A stretch of 64,000 nucleotides of DNA from contig JANBVO010000006.1 of assembly GCA_030052745.1 (NCBI GenBank), forward strand, positions 682,001-746,000, read 5' to 3'. The translations under genes and the position numbers were made by a program. Position 1 is the first letter of the stretch. Every line of letters starts with the position of its first letter. This document shows positions 10,513 through 22,023 of the stretch, in pieces. The notes beneath the pieces are model-generated. The model searched no databases. It saw only the letters and a list, made by a program, of their open reading frames with translations, and had not been told where the DNA came from. The stretch comes from Pleurostoma richardsiae. Taxonomy: Eukaryota > Ascomycota > Sordariomycetes > Calosphaeriales > Pleurostomataceae.

Positions 10513-12138
10513 TCTAGGTCAGGCTCCCTCCACCACCTCCGCTGCTCTCGGATTCAATTGCCGCCGACTTCTCTAGTCGGAAAAGGGGCCGAAAGTGCTG
10601 TTGCAGCGCCCGTGACGTTTAGCTTAGTCTGACGTCTGTCGTCGGCAATAGCGCGGCGACAGGACCGTTAAGATGCGTGGCAGCGAGATGCAGACCCGAC
10701 GCAGAGCTACCCACTGTTTGGGGCGCCAGAGAGACGCGTGCGGGCCAAGAAACTCTTCGGTCTGATGCAGATGCAGTCCGTCGTCTGGAAGCCGGGCCAG
10801 GGCAGGCGTCTCGGCGTCTCAGAGATAGTAGACGGGAAAGCGGTTGCGTTGTCCTCCAGGCTCCAACGACAGGATCTTCGGGATTTTGTCCGCAAAGCGG
10901 GCACTTTTTCGACGCGTCGGATGACCGAGGTGGGCTCGAGCCTCAATTCCTGGCCTTGTGCTCGACCCCTGTCATCCCGCCTGGCGCCAAAACAACACCT
11001 GTGAAACACGGCAGGGGGCGGATTATCATTCTAGCGGTCCGCCTTGTGGCTCTCGTGCAACCCCTGTCTACCCCTGAACTCTGCTAGAGTCTCCTTCAAT
11101 GCCTCGCCAAGCCCTACAGCTCCACAGCTCCCCAGTCGAGCCAACGATTTCACTGCTTCATCTTGGCCCCGGCTGCAACGGCCACATGCAGCAGACCTTG
11201 CGGCAGTGGTCCCCGGGCGATTGGTGGGATATTGGTGCGGGAGACGCCCCGCCTGGTTCAGACATAGATTGGGGAATGGTGAGGCATGGAGAACCTCATG
11301 GAACGGGCAGGACGACGCGGCCACGTCCGTTGCATGACCCTGATAAGTAATTGGCCTCCACCGCGGGCGTCTGGCCTTGAGTAACGCGCCGTCTATGGTA
11401 TCCCGGTCTCGCATCACCAGGTGGCGCCTGGTTTCGTCTTGGAACCCTGGCTGCAGATCGTCTGCCGTCCAGCCGACTGTGACCCCCAGGCTTTTGAATG
11501 TCCATCTCCGTCCGATGTTGCTCAGAGCCGGCAACCGCACGCGAGGCTTTCAAGCATAGAGTACAGCACAGGACGGGGGGCTTTCGTCATCCCATCATCC
11601 CATCCCATCATTCCTGATGGCTGTGGAGCTGATGGGTGATCCCCAGCTAGGGACGGCAAGCAGCATTTCATCTCTCTGAAACGGCGTGATTCTACTGCAT
11701 CTACACGCGGTCGTCTGGCCACCACTTGGAGCTGCGACCTCCTTGCCGGGAATCTTGGCGTCATCTCTAGGTGCCGGCTTATCCCAGCTGCCGGTAAGTC
11801 CAAGGGAGATTCGGTCTCGGCTCGGGCTGAGATGGAATAGGATCTTCAGCCAAGGTGTTGATATAAATCCGGGTGTCCATCTCCCCCTTCGAAGAGAGCT
11901 CCTTTGCTTTCACCAAGCTCTTCAGGCTTTTCGTTCTGTGCACATTCTTTTCATTCATCTCGGGCACTCGCTCTTCCATTCCCTCGCTTCATTGATTGAA
12001 GGCTTTGACTCCTTTTGACTGATCGTCTTCTTCCATTCTTTGAACCAACAGCCGGTCTCTACTTGCCCCTGCTTTCACATATTGAATTAGCTTGCGCAGC
12101 TTTTGAACTACTTGACGTACAGTATCATAAAACCAAAG
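10513..12138. other. divergent promoter region between DUF7726 and AA9 genes
   Basis: No supported coding frame. The right end looks like the AA9 promoter and leader: a TATA-like box at 11861 followed by CT-rich leader sequence (11878-12060) as often seen in highly expressed fungal genes. A short imperfect tandem of catcccatc units lies near 11590-11610. Confidence 0.55.
11861..11868 (+). promoter_or_regulatory. TATA-like box for the AA9 gene
   Basis: The string atataaat sits about 270 bases before the AA9 start codon and is followed by a pyrimidine-rich leader with ctcttc and ttcatt blocks. The distance is long but usual for secreted-enzyme genes with leaders of 200 bases or more. Assigned by position and sequence only. 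Confidence 0.45.
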
Positions 12139-13209
12139 ATGCCTTCGTTCCAACAGAAGACGCTGCTTTCGGTACTGGTGGGTGCTGCCACCGTTGCTGC
12201 CCACGGCCATGTCCAGACCATCATTGTCAATGGCGTCTCCTACGAGGGCTATGACCCGACCGTCTTCCCTTATATGTCGGACCCCCCTACTGTCATCGGC
12301 TGGACCACCGATCAGACCGACAATGGCTTCGTCGCTCCGGACGCCTATACCTCCGGCGACATCATCTGTCACCGAAGCGCCACCAATGCGGGTGGTCACG
12401 CTCCCATCGAAGCCGGCGACAGCGTCCTATTCGAGTGGAACACCTGGCCGGAGTCTCACAAGGGTCCTGTGATCGATTATCTGGCCAGCTGCGACGGTGA
12501 TTGCGAGTCAGTTGACAAGACGGCTCTGGAGTTCTTCAAGATCGACGGCGTGGGCCTGATTGATGGCTCAACTGCTCCAGGCACCTGGGGCTCCGACCAG
12601 CTCATCGCCAACAACAACTCGTGGCTCGTGCAGATCCCCTCCAACATCGCGCCCGGAAACTACGTCCTCCGCCACGAGATCATCGCCCTGCACAGCGCTG
12701 GCAGCGAGGATGGCGCGCAAAACTACCCGCAGTGCATCAACCTGCAGATCTCCAGCTCTGGTACCGACGAGCCGTCCGGCGTCCTTGGCACGGCCCTGTA
12801 CAACTCCACCGACCCGGGTATTCTCATCAATATCTACCAGACCTTGGACTCGTACGAGATCCCCGGCCCTGACCCCATCAGCGGCGCGACCAACGTCGCA
12901 CAGTCCCAACCTGCAGTCACTGCCACCTCCAGCGCTGAGACGGGCGGCTCCGCGACTGCTGCATCCGGCTCGACCACCGCCGCTGCTGTTGCCACATCCG
13001 CAGCAGCCACAACCACCGCTGAGGCTGCCGCTGCCTCTACCGTGGCCTCCACCTCATCGGCTGCTGCGAGCGCAGTCACCACTGAGAGCGCCGCTGCCGC
13101 GTCTCCTGCTTCGACCTCTGCCGCACCGTCGGCTACTACCACCATCGTCCGGACGTGTGGCGGCGCGGCCAAGGCCCGCCGCCACGCCCGCGATGTCCGC
13201 CTTAACTGA
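12139..13209 (+). CDS. AA9 lytic polysaccharide monooxygenase
   Basis: Intronless, 356 residues. A signal peptide ([21 protein letters not shown]) is followed by HGHVQ, so cleavage exposes His22 as mature residue 1, half of the copper histidine brace. The second copper His is His107 in WPESHKGPV (mature 86) and the axial Tyr is Tyr196 in AQNYPQC (mature 175), with Gln194 two residues before it. His in [11 protein letters not shown] completes the second sphere. These mature numbers coincide with those of well-studied AA9 enzymes. The enzyme oxidatively cleaves cellulose or related beta-glucans outside the cell using O2/H2O2 and an electron donor. From about residue 255 a long Ala/Ser/Thr tail follows, probably O-glycosylated, ending in a basic piece ([11 protein letters not shown]) with no CBM1 cellulose-binding module. 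N-glycosylation sequons are present (NNNSW, YNSTD). An upstream in-frame non-ATG extension is not used. Confidence 0.97.
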   Translation: MPSFQQKTLLSVLVGAATVAAHGHVQTIIVNGVSYEGYDPTVFPYMSDPPTVIGWTTDQTDNGFVAPDAYTSGDIICHRSATNAGGHAPIEAGDSVLFEWNTWPESHKGPVIDYLASCDGDCESVDKTALEFFKIDGVGLIDGSTAPGTWGSDQLIANNNSWLVQIPSNIAPGNYVLRHEIIALHSAGSEDGAQNYPQCINLQISSSGTDEPSGVLGTALYNSTDPGILINIYQTLDSYEIPGPDPISGATNVAQSQPAVTATSSAETGGSATAASGSTTAAAVATSAAATTTAEAAAASTVASTSSAAASAVTTESAAAASPASTSAAPSATTTIVRTCGGAAKARRHARDVRLN

Positions 13210-15656
13210 GCGGTATCTGTACTGCGTCACATGCCGTCACCGACCTGACGACAGAATCTACTTCTCTGTACATTTGGAACGCACTTTTTTGTATATTATC
13301 CCATCGGCCTTTGATGTCATATGGAGCATGGCCTGGGTGGCTCGGCCGGATTCTGCGCCCTGGATGGGAGGACCTTGCGTTGTCTCAGATACTCAATACA
13401 AGGTCATTTTTTTTGCATTTGCATGTTGCTAACCCTCGTTCCGGCCTCTATTTCAGGTGTGATCACCCTCACTTTTCGGCCGCCTATTTGCCCAGTACAG
13501 ACGTTAGAGTCACCTGTATATGTCCATCTCATTCCTGGAGACGGTAGCACAGCTACATTCCAGCGCTGTGGTTATACTCTACTGTGTATGCAGTGATCAG
13601 GGACATTGAGGATACCCCTGCATGTTCTGCGCAGGCTTCCCCAGCGGCTCGAACAACGGCTGGGGTTGGAAGCACACGATTCCCTAGAACGTGGGTTTCT
13701 CGATGAAACACGGCCCACAATCCCGCAAATTCCCTTGCGGATCCTCGGCAGGGGCCTTTTCAAAGAGTAGTGCTCGACGGCATTCACGTTCTTCCCCAAC
13801 TGTGGCAACGCATCTAATATCTCCTTAGACGACTCGGTGATGCGGAGTATAAGTGAGTCAACCATCCAGGGTGCGCTTGCTTGATGTGATGAGCGCAAGC
13901 CAGGGCACGGCTGAAGACGCCATACGATCCTTCGCGACTCGACGCGTGTATCGTAATGGGGATCTACATACAGAAAGATACTCAAAGCCATTACTGACTC
14001 CGCGCTGCAGGCTCGCTCTTCGTTTCTGGGAAGTCCCTGTCATGGCCTGCAGCCTGCCGGATCCAAGGGTGCTTTCCCACCATTCGCTATACCTATATTC
14101 GCTCGGGTTTACCACACGCGAAAGAAGCCAGAGAGCTATCACGAGCGAAGCAGGGCCTCGGGAACGAAGGGATATTTCGGATGGCCATTTTACACTACCT
14201 TGCTTATCAGGATTTACACCGTTTTCGTGCCCGCCTCGGCTCGGCTCGCAATACCTATAGTGCAACACAGTCCCGTGGCATGCTAATCGAGAACAGATCC
14301 CTCATCTGGCGAAAGAATTGACATTCTACCTCGATAAGGACAACAGGCGATGCACTACCGTACACGCCAATATTCCCAAAGATGCCGATGTGATAGCATC
14401 ATCCAGACGGCCTCGACACTGTGGCTACTGGTCTGCTACTGATGCGGATGGTTTAGGGTCACCATGTCGCCGAGAGCAACACCGGATTCTTGAAGCCAAA
14501 TCACTAAGGGAGCAGGACAACAGCTCGTTGTCTGCAAGTCAATCAGATAATGTAGGGCGAGAAAACTTTATCGATGAAGTCTGCCCGACGAGTGGCGCTG
14601 GTCATGGTGTGCCTCCATGACTTATCAGGATGGCGATGTTGTGGCGGGGACAGGCAGGGCTGAAAAGCCAAGGGTCCTATCAAGTTTATGTGTTTTCGGC
14701 CGGCCATTCACGAGGCCTAGGCAAATTGTATGGCTGCGGCATGACAGGATCGCCCAAAGGCCAATCTCACCTGCGTCACACAACACAGCCCTAGTGAGGC
14801 TTAATCCAGCTCAACTGCACCGAGGACTCCAGCTACCACAACTGTCTCACGGCATTTCTCGCAGGAGTGACACCTGAAACTTCCTAGTCTGATGCATAAG
14901 CATTGCATTTCCGACAGAGCGAGTCGTCGGCGTCCTTCCCTATCCCCGAGGGCTGCGAAGCCATCGCCATGCCACTATGCAGCAGTCTTTCATGCTCAGA
15001 GACTCTCGATCTGCATTCTTTGGGCCCTGTTGGTAGGTCGCCTTAGTGTTCCGGACTCATTACTCAGCGTCACCTTCGTCTTGTATCCTTACACAGCGAC
15101 GGCTTGATGACACAGGAACATATTTCTATGAGGAACCTATCGCTTAGCTGTCCCTCCCGCAGGGGGGGGGGGCAACGACAATGCAGGAGAGAACATTGAA
15201 ACAAAATTTAAAAAAAAGTAAAATCAACTTTGGTACTTTGGAGGGCCGGCTCCTGTAGCTGGCCGGGTAGTCAGTCTAGTACCACGATCACAAGCTGCCT
15301 TGCGGTACGGCTCAGTTGCCTAGTGTGGCAGGCTGTGTTTCATGTTTCAGCCTCCGCAAGAGGCACCTGAGGCCGGCTTGGGATGCAGCACAAACAGCCC
15401 CTATTGGGCCATATTCCGTCATCGCTGGGCTTTCACTGAGTTGGCAGCCTTGCTGCTGTACGAGCCACGGGCTGTCTTATCGTAAAACCGACGGGCTTGT
15501 TTGCCTCATGGCTCAGTTGCAGGCCTCTCTCCCCATGTGTGCCTCGCTGTCGAGGTTTGTCTACTTGAGCCGCTCACTCGTTCCGTGGGGTTTGCCTTCC
15601 ATATATGCACTGCAGTCAAGTCTCCTTTGTCACTGTCTGCTCTAGCTCTGCCTCGT
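13210..15656. other. intergenic, AA9 3' side and RBR promoter
   Basis: About 2.4 kb without a supported gene. A minus-strand frame of 97 codons (13865-13572, beginning MVDSLILRITESSKE) looks somewhat coding but has no family match or splice support. At 15163-15172 there is a run of about ten G followed within 40 bases by an A-rich stretch (15198-15225), a possible assembly-sensitive or structured spot. The right end is the promoter and leader of the RBR ligase gene. Confidence 0.45.
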
Positions 15657-18572
15657 ATGCCATGGAAGAAAATGTCAGTCGCGGTTACAGAAACTCGTCT
15701 TGATTCAGCAAGCACAGGGCGCGATGTCTCCCCTAACCCGTCTCCCATGGCGAAGCGGAGATGGGGAGGCTTCTTTTCCGTCGAAAACATCGAGAGGTTT
15801 GGTAGAGGGCAGTCAAGGCAAGCCATAGCAACACAGGGGCACCCACATTTGGATGCTGTCTTCGAGACCCCTCAACACGGAGACCAGCAGCGGCACTCGA
15901 CCACGGTAACACCGAACTTAAATGAGGTGGACGACGTCACTCGGAGAGCCTCGCTCTCGAGGTCGAATGCAATCTGCCATCGACGCAGTCGAGCTGTCTC
16001 CGATGTCAGCACCGACTCCTCCACGGCCTCAAACATCGGGGAAGCACGCAGCAGGTGGAGCAGCAGTTCATACTCGTCTGACGAGGAACCAGGCCCAAGC
16101 ACGGCAGCGACTACTCCCCTCGAGCAAACCGCTCCCGATGACGCAGTTGTGTTTGCATTGTCACTTGAAGACATTCTAGCATTACCTTCACCGCGGGAGG
16201 CTTTAAAGGACCGGGGCCAGCCATTGAGTGAACACGAAAGAACAGGTTCCGTGACGAACTTCCTGCAAGTTCCGGCATCTCCAAAAGTGCTGCGGCCCTC
16301 AAGCAGCACCCCGGAGCTCACTGGCGACGACAATACAGCGCACTCGAACGGTGGAGTCCAGCAGCCTGACACGTCAGAATCCAGAAAGAGGTTGGCTGAC
16401 GCCTACATGCGCATCGCTCTTCTCGAGGAAGAAAACAAGCGACTCAAGAGACAGCTGCTGCGATCCACGAAGAGCGACGGGCCTCAGCCGAACACTGGAG
16501 CGGTCAGCCAGCTGATAGAGAGGTGGATCGACACCATGCAGGACACTCAGCGACAGCCGAAGAATCGGAACAGCTTAGAAGAGGAGAAACGCGCCTTGGA
16601 GACAAAGGTGCGCGAGCTCGAGGCGAAGATAGCCCTAAAAGACTGCTCCATCCAGACATTCCTCGACATGATCAAGCAAATCGCGAAGGTTGCCGGAAAG
16701 AAGACAGACGAGATGCCGATACACGGCCTGGAGGGTCATGTCTATCCGCTGAGCCCGAAGCAAACGGAAGAGCTGCTGACCTGCTTTGGGGGCTCAGTCA
16801 CTCCGCGCAAGCTCGTTCTCCTGAGACTCGGTCAGCAGCAAGAGAAACCGACCGGCGATCATGATGGCCAGACAAAACAGGGCATCCCCAGCGCTCTTGA
16901 CGTGCCCCTGAGACTCGATCAAGCCGCACAGTTCGTCAGGGGCCTAGAAACACGTTCCGACCTCCTTGCAACGGGAGGCATCACCATGAAAGCCTGTTCC
17001 ATCTGCCGTGTCCCAAAGTTGCTCAACAACTCCCTGTCCCAGCCGCCTTCCCCGCTCTCCCACAGCTCGACTCTCGATAGCCTCAACGAATTCCACCCCC
17101 GCTTCGGCAGAACCTCGTGCTGCTCCAAGCACATATGCAATACCTGCCTCCCGCCGGCCATCATCTCCAGCGTAACACGAGACTGGTGGCACCGGCTCCC
17201 CGACCCGTATTGGCTCCGCTGCCCGACGCCCGACTGCCAGGCGTCCCTCCCCCTGCGGTACAACGTCGACATGACCAACGTCCTCCGCTCCCTCGGCGAC
17301 CCCGACGTCCTCACCCACGTGCGCCTCTTCGAGCGCGCCACCCTGCTGCGCACCACCCTTGAGGGCCTCCCAGAGACGCCCACCCCCGAGGCCCTCGCCC
17401 GGGCGGCAGACCTGCACGCGCAGCTTGCGACGCACGGGCGCGCGCACCCCTTCTTCGACATGCACCGGGGCATGTCCGGAATGAAGGTCGAGCTGCTCCC
17501 CGTGGACTCGACTGACGGTTCGCGCAGCCTGCGGGTGCCCGTCTTCACTAGCCTCCTCGTCCGTGGCCGGCAGACGACCGGCCGCCGGCTGGGGGCCGCG
17601 CCCTTCGAGCGCGAGTGCGCCATCTGCGCCGAGTCCGTCCCGGACGTCACCGACGGCACCCCGGGCGACGAGGCCGCCTGGTCCGCGGCCACCCGCGGCT
17701 TCCCCGGCGACTGGGCCCGGCTCGTGCGCGCGTTCCCCACGCCGGCACTCCTGCCGGAATGCAGCGGCCGGCACGCCCTCGACGCCTGCCGCGGGTGCCT
17801 CGCCCGGCACCTCGAGGCCTCCCTCGAGGCCCTGGGCCGCGCCGGGTGCGACCGCCTGTCCTGCCCGTCACCCGGTTGCGGCCACGTCTACACCCACGCC
17901 CAGCTGGCGGCCCTCGCCACCTCCGAGACCTTCGCGCGCTACGACCGCTTCCGCCTGCTCAGCGTGCTGGCCGCGCTGCCCAACTTCCGGTGGTGCCTGC
18001 GCGAGGGCTGCGGCTCGGGCCAGATCTATGACGGCGTCCCCAGCGCCGCACCGCAGCCGCAGCCGCAGCCCCCGCCCTTCGGGCTCCTGGCCGCGCAGCT
18101 CGCGGGCGCCTCCGGGTCCGCGGGCCGCGTGGCCTGCGACGCGTGCGGCTTCGAGATGTGCTTCGCGCACCAGACGCCGTGGCACGCGGGGCTCTCGTGC
18201 GCGGCCTACGACCGGCAGCTCCGGGGTGGCCGCGGGCCGGCCGAGGAACAGCGGGAGGAGGCGGCGACGCGGGCGTGGATCGCGGCGCACACCAAGGCGT
18301 GCCCCGGCCCCGGGTGCGGCGTGCCCGTGGAGAAGAAGGGCGGGTGCTTCCACATGACGTGCCGGGCGTGCCGGTTCGAGTTCTGCTGGGAGTGCCTGGC
18401 GGACTGGGGCGGGATCCAGCGCAGGGCGACGCCGCCGGCGGCCGGCGGGGTGGCCCGGAGGAGGTACGAGAGGCTGGGGCACAACGAGGGGTGCTTCTTC
18501 AGGGATCTAGGGGCACCGCTGCCCACGATGATTACGGGTAATGATATCGAGGAGGCTACGAGGGGGCTATGA
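15657..18572 (+). CDS. RBR-type E3 ubiquitin ligase (RING-IBR-RING)
   Basis: Single exon of 971 residues from the first in-frame ATG; M6 (AAAATGTC, better context) is an alternative start. Residues 1-230 are Ser/Thr-rich and probably disordered. Two coiled-coil stretches follow, near 241-272 (ALLEEENKRLKRQLL) and 305-345. The RBR unit is C-terminal: RING1 from C654 (ECAICAES, then CSGRHALDACRGC and CPSPGC), the IBR with WCLREGCGSG and CDACGFEMCFAHQTPWHAGLSC-type spacing, and RING2 with CPGPGCGVPVEKKGGCFHMT. By alignment to parkin-type enzymes, Cys897 in KKGGCFHMT is the catalytic cysteine that accepts ubiquitin from the E2 before passing it to the substrate. A further cysteine/histidine cluster lies ahead of the RBR at C447/C450 (KACSICR), then SCCSKHICNTC and CPTPDC, resembling another RING-like finger. 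The substrate is unknown. The last third is extremely GC-rich, which opens long false frames on the other strand. Confidence 0.93.
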   Translation: MPWKKMSVAVTETRLDSASTGRDVSPNPSPMAKRRWGGFFSVENIERFGRGQSRQAIATQGHPHLDAVFETPQHGDQQRHSTTVTPNLNEVDDVTRRASLSRSNAICHRRSRAVSDVSTDSSTASNIGEARSRWSSSSYSSDEEPGPSTAATTPLEQTAPDDAVVFALSLEDILALPSPREALKDRGQPLSEHERTGSVTNFLQVPASPKVLRPSSSTPELTGDDNTAHSNGGVQQPDTSESRKRLADAYMRIALLEEENKRLKRQLLRSTKSDGPQPNTGAVSQLIERWIDTMQDTQRQPKNRNSLEEEKRALETKVRELEAKIALKDCSIQTFLDMIKQIAKVAGKKTDEMPIHGLEGHVYPLSPKQTEELLTCFGGSVTPRKLVLLRLGQQQEKPTGDHDGQTKQGIPSALDVPLRLDQAAQFVRGLETRSDLLATGGITMKACSICRVPKLLNNSLSQPPSPLSHSSTLDSLNEFHPRFGRTSCCSKHICNTCLPPAIISSVTRDWWHRLPDPYWLRCPTPDCQASLPLRYNVDMTNVLRSLGDPDVLTHVRLFERATLLRTTLEGLPETPTPEALARAADLHAQLATHGRAHPFFDMHRGMSGMKVELLPVDSTDGSRSLRVPVFTSLLVRGRQTTGRRLGAAPFERECAICAESVPDVTDGTPGDEAAWSAATRGFPGDWARLVRAFPTPALLPECSGRHALDACRGCLARHLEASLEALGRAGCDRLSCPSPGCGHVYTHAQLAALATSETFARYDRFRLLSVLAALPNFRWCLREGCGSGQIYDGVPSAAPQPQPQPPPFGLLAAQLAGASGSAGRVACDACGFEMCFAHQTPWHAGLSCAAYDRQLRGGRGPAEEQREEAATRAWIAAHTKACPGPGCGVPVEKKGGCFHMTCRACRFEFCWECLADWGGIQRRATPPAAGGVARRRYERLGHNEGCFFRDLGAPLPTMITGNDIEEATRGL

Positions 18573-21500
18573 GTTTTAGTTGTGCTGAGACGAGGCAGCG
18601 TAGGCGGTGCTATCGATATCCACCAATATTATAAGTTGTAATGCCTAATATTCAGTGAATATATAGCCTTTTTTTGCTTTGCTGCTTTCTTCTCGTTTCA
18701 AAGACAGACGGCCGTGAAGTCTTGGAGCCGACACCACCACTTCTTGCTGTTGTACAAGCTTTCCATCATCCTCCTGCCAATGGTGCTTCTAGCGCCTTGG
18801 AAGAGAGAGGACTATATTACTCGCTGAAAACAACCAGTCAGTCCACACCCATCAATGAGCCTTGACGTCCGGATTAGGTTCCGTAGCACGGGAGCGGGTT
18901 GTCTCAGTCTAATCTCGCCGCGCTGCGCCGGGGCCGGTCGACGGGGACGGGCACCGGCAGCAGGCCGTTGAAGAAAATGACGGCCGAGCTGCGGTCTCAT
19001 CATTTCCCCTTTGTCGTTTAGTTGCGTTGGTCTTTCACCTCCCTCGTCTGTCAATCCTTCTCTAACCCACTTCCCGTGTGCCAGCACACAACCCCCCTCC
19101 CCCTTTCTCAACAGGAAGGGAAGTGGGCTACTGCCCGGATGCTCGGTCGAAATCTCCGCAGGATTTCTCCGAGACGTTCCGTGGCTCGAGCTGCCCCTGT
19201 CGTAATGGGCAGGCATGCCCCGGCCCCAGCTGGGGTCCGTGAGGAGACTGACAAGATGGCTGGGAAAAGGGCCGTGGTCAATGAAACGAGGGCCTTCGTA
19301 CCGCACGGATGCAGAGCTGCTCCGTGCGAGCAGGTCTGCTGCTCCCTGCACTTGCTGGTGGTCTCTACTATGGGACAGCGACGGTTTGTTCAGCAATCCT
19401 TGTCCTTCGACAGTGTGTCAGACGGCATTCGACCGAGTGACTTCAAGAGGATCTTCCTCATCTCGGTGGCCAACTGGCGCACGATTTGTGCACAGGAAAT
19501 GAGCATTAGCCCCGAGACGAGATTGAGCCGTAGCAGTCGCGTAGCCTGGAGTGACTTCGACTGACGGTGACTCTGGCCGGGTCTCGGGATGGCACCGTCC
19601 AGTGCCCATCGGGAAAGGTGAGGAGGGCCGGCCGGGCCCTGGCGCGAGGACGACACCACCTCACCTTGGCTCAACCGGCCTGTCCCTCATATGTACACAG
19701 TCTAGCATTTTGTCACAGCAGGCACTCCAGCGTAGCGAGTGACACTGGAGTACTATTGCACGGTAGAGCCCTTCAGGGGCGACTGGCGCGGTGGGCTGTC
19801 TCGTATGCACCACCCGACTACTGCCCACCATCGGGCCTTCGTCCCAACTTCCTTCTTACCCAGGCAGCAGCAACAACATTCCTTCTCTTCCTGCAGGCTC
19901 GTGGCTTCGGCCATCCCTCTAGGCTCCCCTCTTCTCACCGGAGGCGAATCCTGCCTCGAGGAGCTAGAGTTTCGAAGGAGGACTTCAAGAGGAAGAATGT
20001 TGCCAAAAGGCCAGGGGACAAAAGGCCGACAGTGCAGGATAGAGTACAAGCAGTCCTTGCCCAGCCTCGTCCAGTTGGATGGGCCAGGTGATATGTCAAG
20101 CGAGCGCGCGTGGGGTGCAATGTAGCGTACAGCACGCCGACTCGACATCCCGGGCAAGGGCAATTGGCTTGTTCTCCACCGCGGCGATGTGCATGATTGT
20201 TTCCATCGATATCGCCCATACGGTAGGACCTTTAGAGTGCCTGCATGTGTGGAGTGCAGAAGCGAAGACGGCAAACCCCCAGCTACGACAGAGTACATGA
20301 TCTGTCAGTGTCTGCAGCGACCGGCAACCGACCGCAACAGCTCTTCCCCAACAAAACCGTTCCTGGTAGCAGGCAATGTGGGCTGCCGTTGCAGCCGTGG
20401 GCGCTCACCACTGCAACGGCGGGAAGGATCAAGAATTTGGCCGAGATTGACATCGCGATATTGCGGCTTGCTCTCTGCCCCATTGAACCCCGCGCCACGG
20501 CGGAGCTGTCTATCTGAGTCGTTATGCGGCCCTGTCTGCAGCCGAATCGGGACGGTGGTGCATTTGCCTAGCCCTGCGCCCAATGTGCTAGTTGGCTAGG
20601 TGTGCATCAAAGGCGCTGGCGCGTACAAAGAGCTCGCATCTACTGACAGTGCACAGTGAGGCATCTCCACGACATCCACCCCTGCTACGACCTCCATGTC
20701 ACCTGGGGAGGGACGGGACGAGGAAGGCATTCATCGGCTCCCAGGTGAGCGATCCGGTGGCCCGACTGCGGCGAACAAGCCCCTCCGAGCGATAGCGTTG
20801 GTGGCAAGAAACGGTACGCAGGTGCGGAGCCCAATGTCAGTGATTACGAGCGGCTGCCACATATCCCAAGATGGCATCCTGTCCGTGGGGGAGGCGAGGT
20901 GGTGATGTCGGCGCGCCAGAAAAGCGAACCGTGAGATCGCCGAAAGGCTATCTGTTGTATCTGCGACTCTGCACACCCCGCGTCTGCTTTCCCCTCACTG
21001 AAAAGTACAGGTGCTTTTACCAAGGCCTGAGCGCTGGAGCTCCCAGAAGAGTGGGCATCAGCCTGTAACGGACTAAAGGTGTTCTAGAGCTCAGCCTAGG
21101 TACGCCGCACGTCTCCTGGGGCTCTTCTTTGCTGGCCCAATATTGTGCGTCTACTATTGTTCATGACGCGATGGCAGCGCTGCTGTCCATTCTAATTTTA
21201 CACCTGGCATCGTGCTGCAACGGCAACCGGAGACGAGCTTGACGCGATGGAGGTCGAGGTCGGGGTTGTGAAGGCGATCCTACCTAGGATCAAGGGAGAT
21301 CCTGGCCAGCTTCAATTCCGCGAGCCGCCGTTACATCGTGTAGTCTGCTCACGACGGCCAATCATAGATGGCCGAGACCGCCGGGGTCTCTTGTCACGAC
21401 CAGGTTGTCACTGTCCATCTGACCTTGAGGTCGCATTGTCAAGGTTGGGACAGCCGCTGGATGATGCGACCTGGAGTTACGTTCGCGATGAAGGCTGATC

Positions 21501-22023
21501 ATACCCGTCATAGACCGTTGTTGGTAGACCTAGTAACTGATCCCACGGGGGTCGATGAGAGTAGCCCAGTTGTAGCCTGTACGCCTGCCGTTTCTATTTC
21601 CTAAGGCCACAGCCAGTCGGCAGTAGCCATCCGAAGGTCAGTGGTGCTATGCAATGCAACGCAGTAAGTGGACGGGTTAAGATGAGCCGCGCCTAGATGA
21701 CCCCATTCCAAGTCCGCCTCGGCCGCCGTGACTTGCCATTCGTCTCTTTTAGGAATCTGTGCTCCTGACATAGCACCGCTCGAACAGAACTGGGCAGCTC
21801 TCTCGGAGCGGAGCCTTGCTCGGACCTCTTCCGGGTCTACCAGGGTCATAGTCAGGTCCGATTCTTCCGGCCCGGCCGGGAAGGTTCCTTGGCGTCTGTG
21901 CCTCCGGTCGGGGTGGCCTTTAATTCGGTTCGCCAGGCTAGAAGCATCTGACAGATATCATTTTGGTGTGAATTTCCAAGGAATCCAGGCAATTCAGTAG
22001 TAGTATTCGAAGGAAGGAAGAAG
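18573..22023. other. gene-poor region, left part
   Basis: 3' UTR of the RBR gene (AT-rich 18630-18680) and then mixed-composition sequence. Both strands hold frames of 90-190 codons, but these have random-like composition, no motif and no consistent splice structure. No transposon ORFs, terminal repeats or RNA genes recognised. Confidence 0.45.

Noticed and set aside
12103-12138. Upstream in-frame extension of the AA9 gene
   Set aside because: It would begin at a non-ATG codon and bury the signal peptide; the ATG at 12139 exposes the N-terminal copper histidine correctly.
4185-13209. GH43, nuclease, DUF7726 and AA9 genes as a carbohydrate-degradation cluster
   Set aside because: Only two of the genes act on cell wall polymers; they lie on opposite strands with unrelated genes between, so no functional cluster is supported.
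13572-13865. Minus-strand 97-codon frame starting MVDSLILRITESSKE
   Set aside because: The first 50 residues look coding, but the rest is Arg/Ser/Cys-rich and random-like, with no family, repeat or splice support; kept only as a note in the intergenic entry.
17563-18526. Long frames on both strands across the 3' part of the RBR gene
   Set aside because: They arise from very high GC; their products are Arg/Pro/Ala-rich with none of the zinc-ligand spacing of the real frame.
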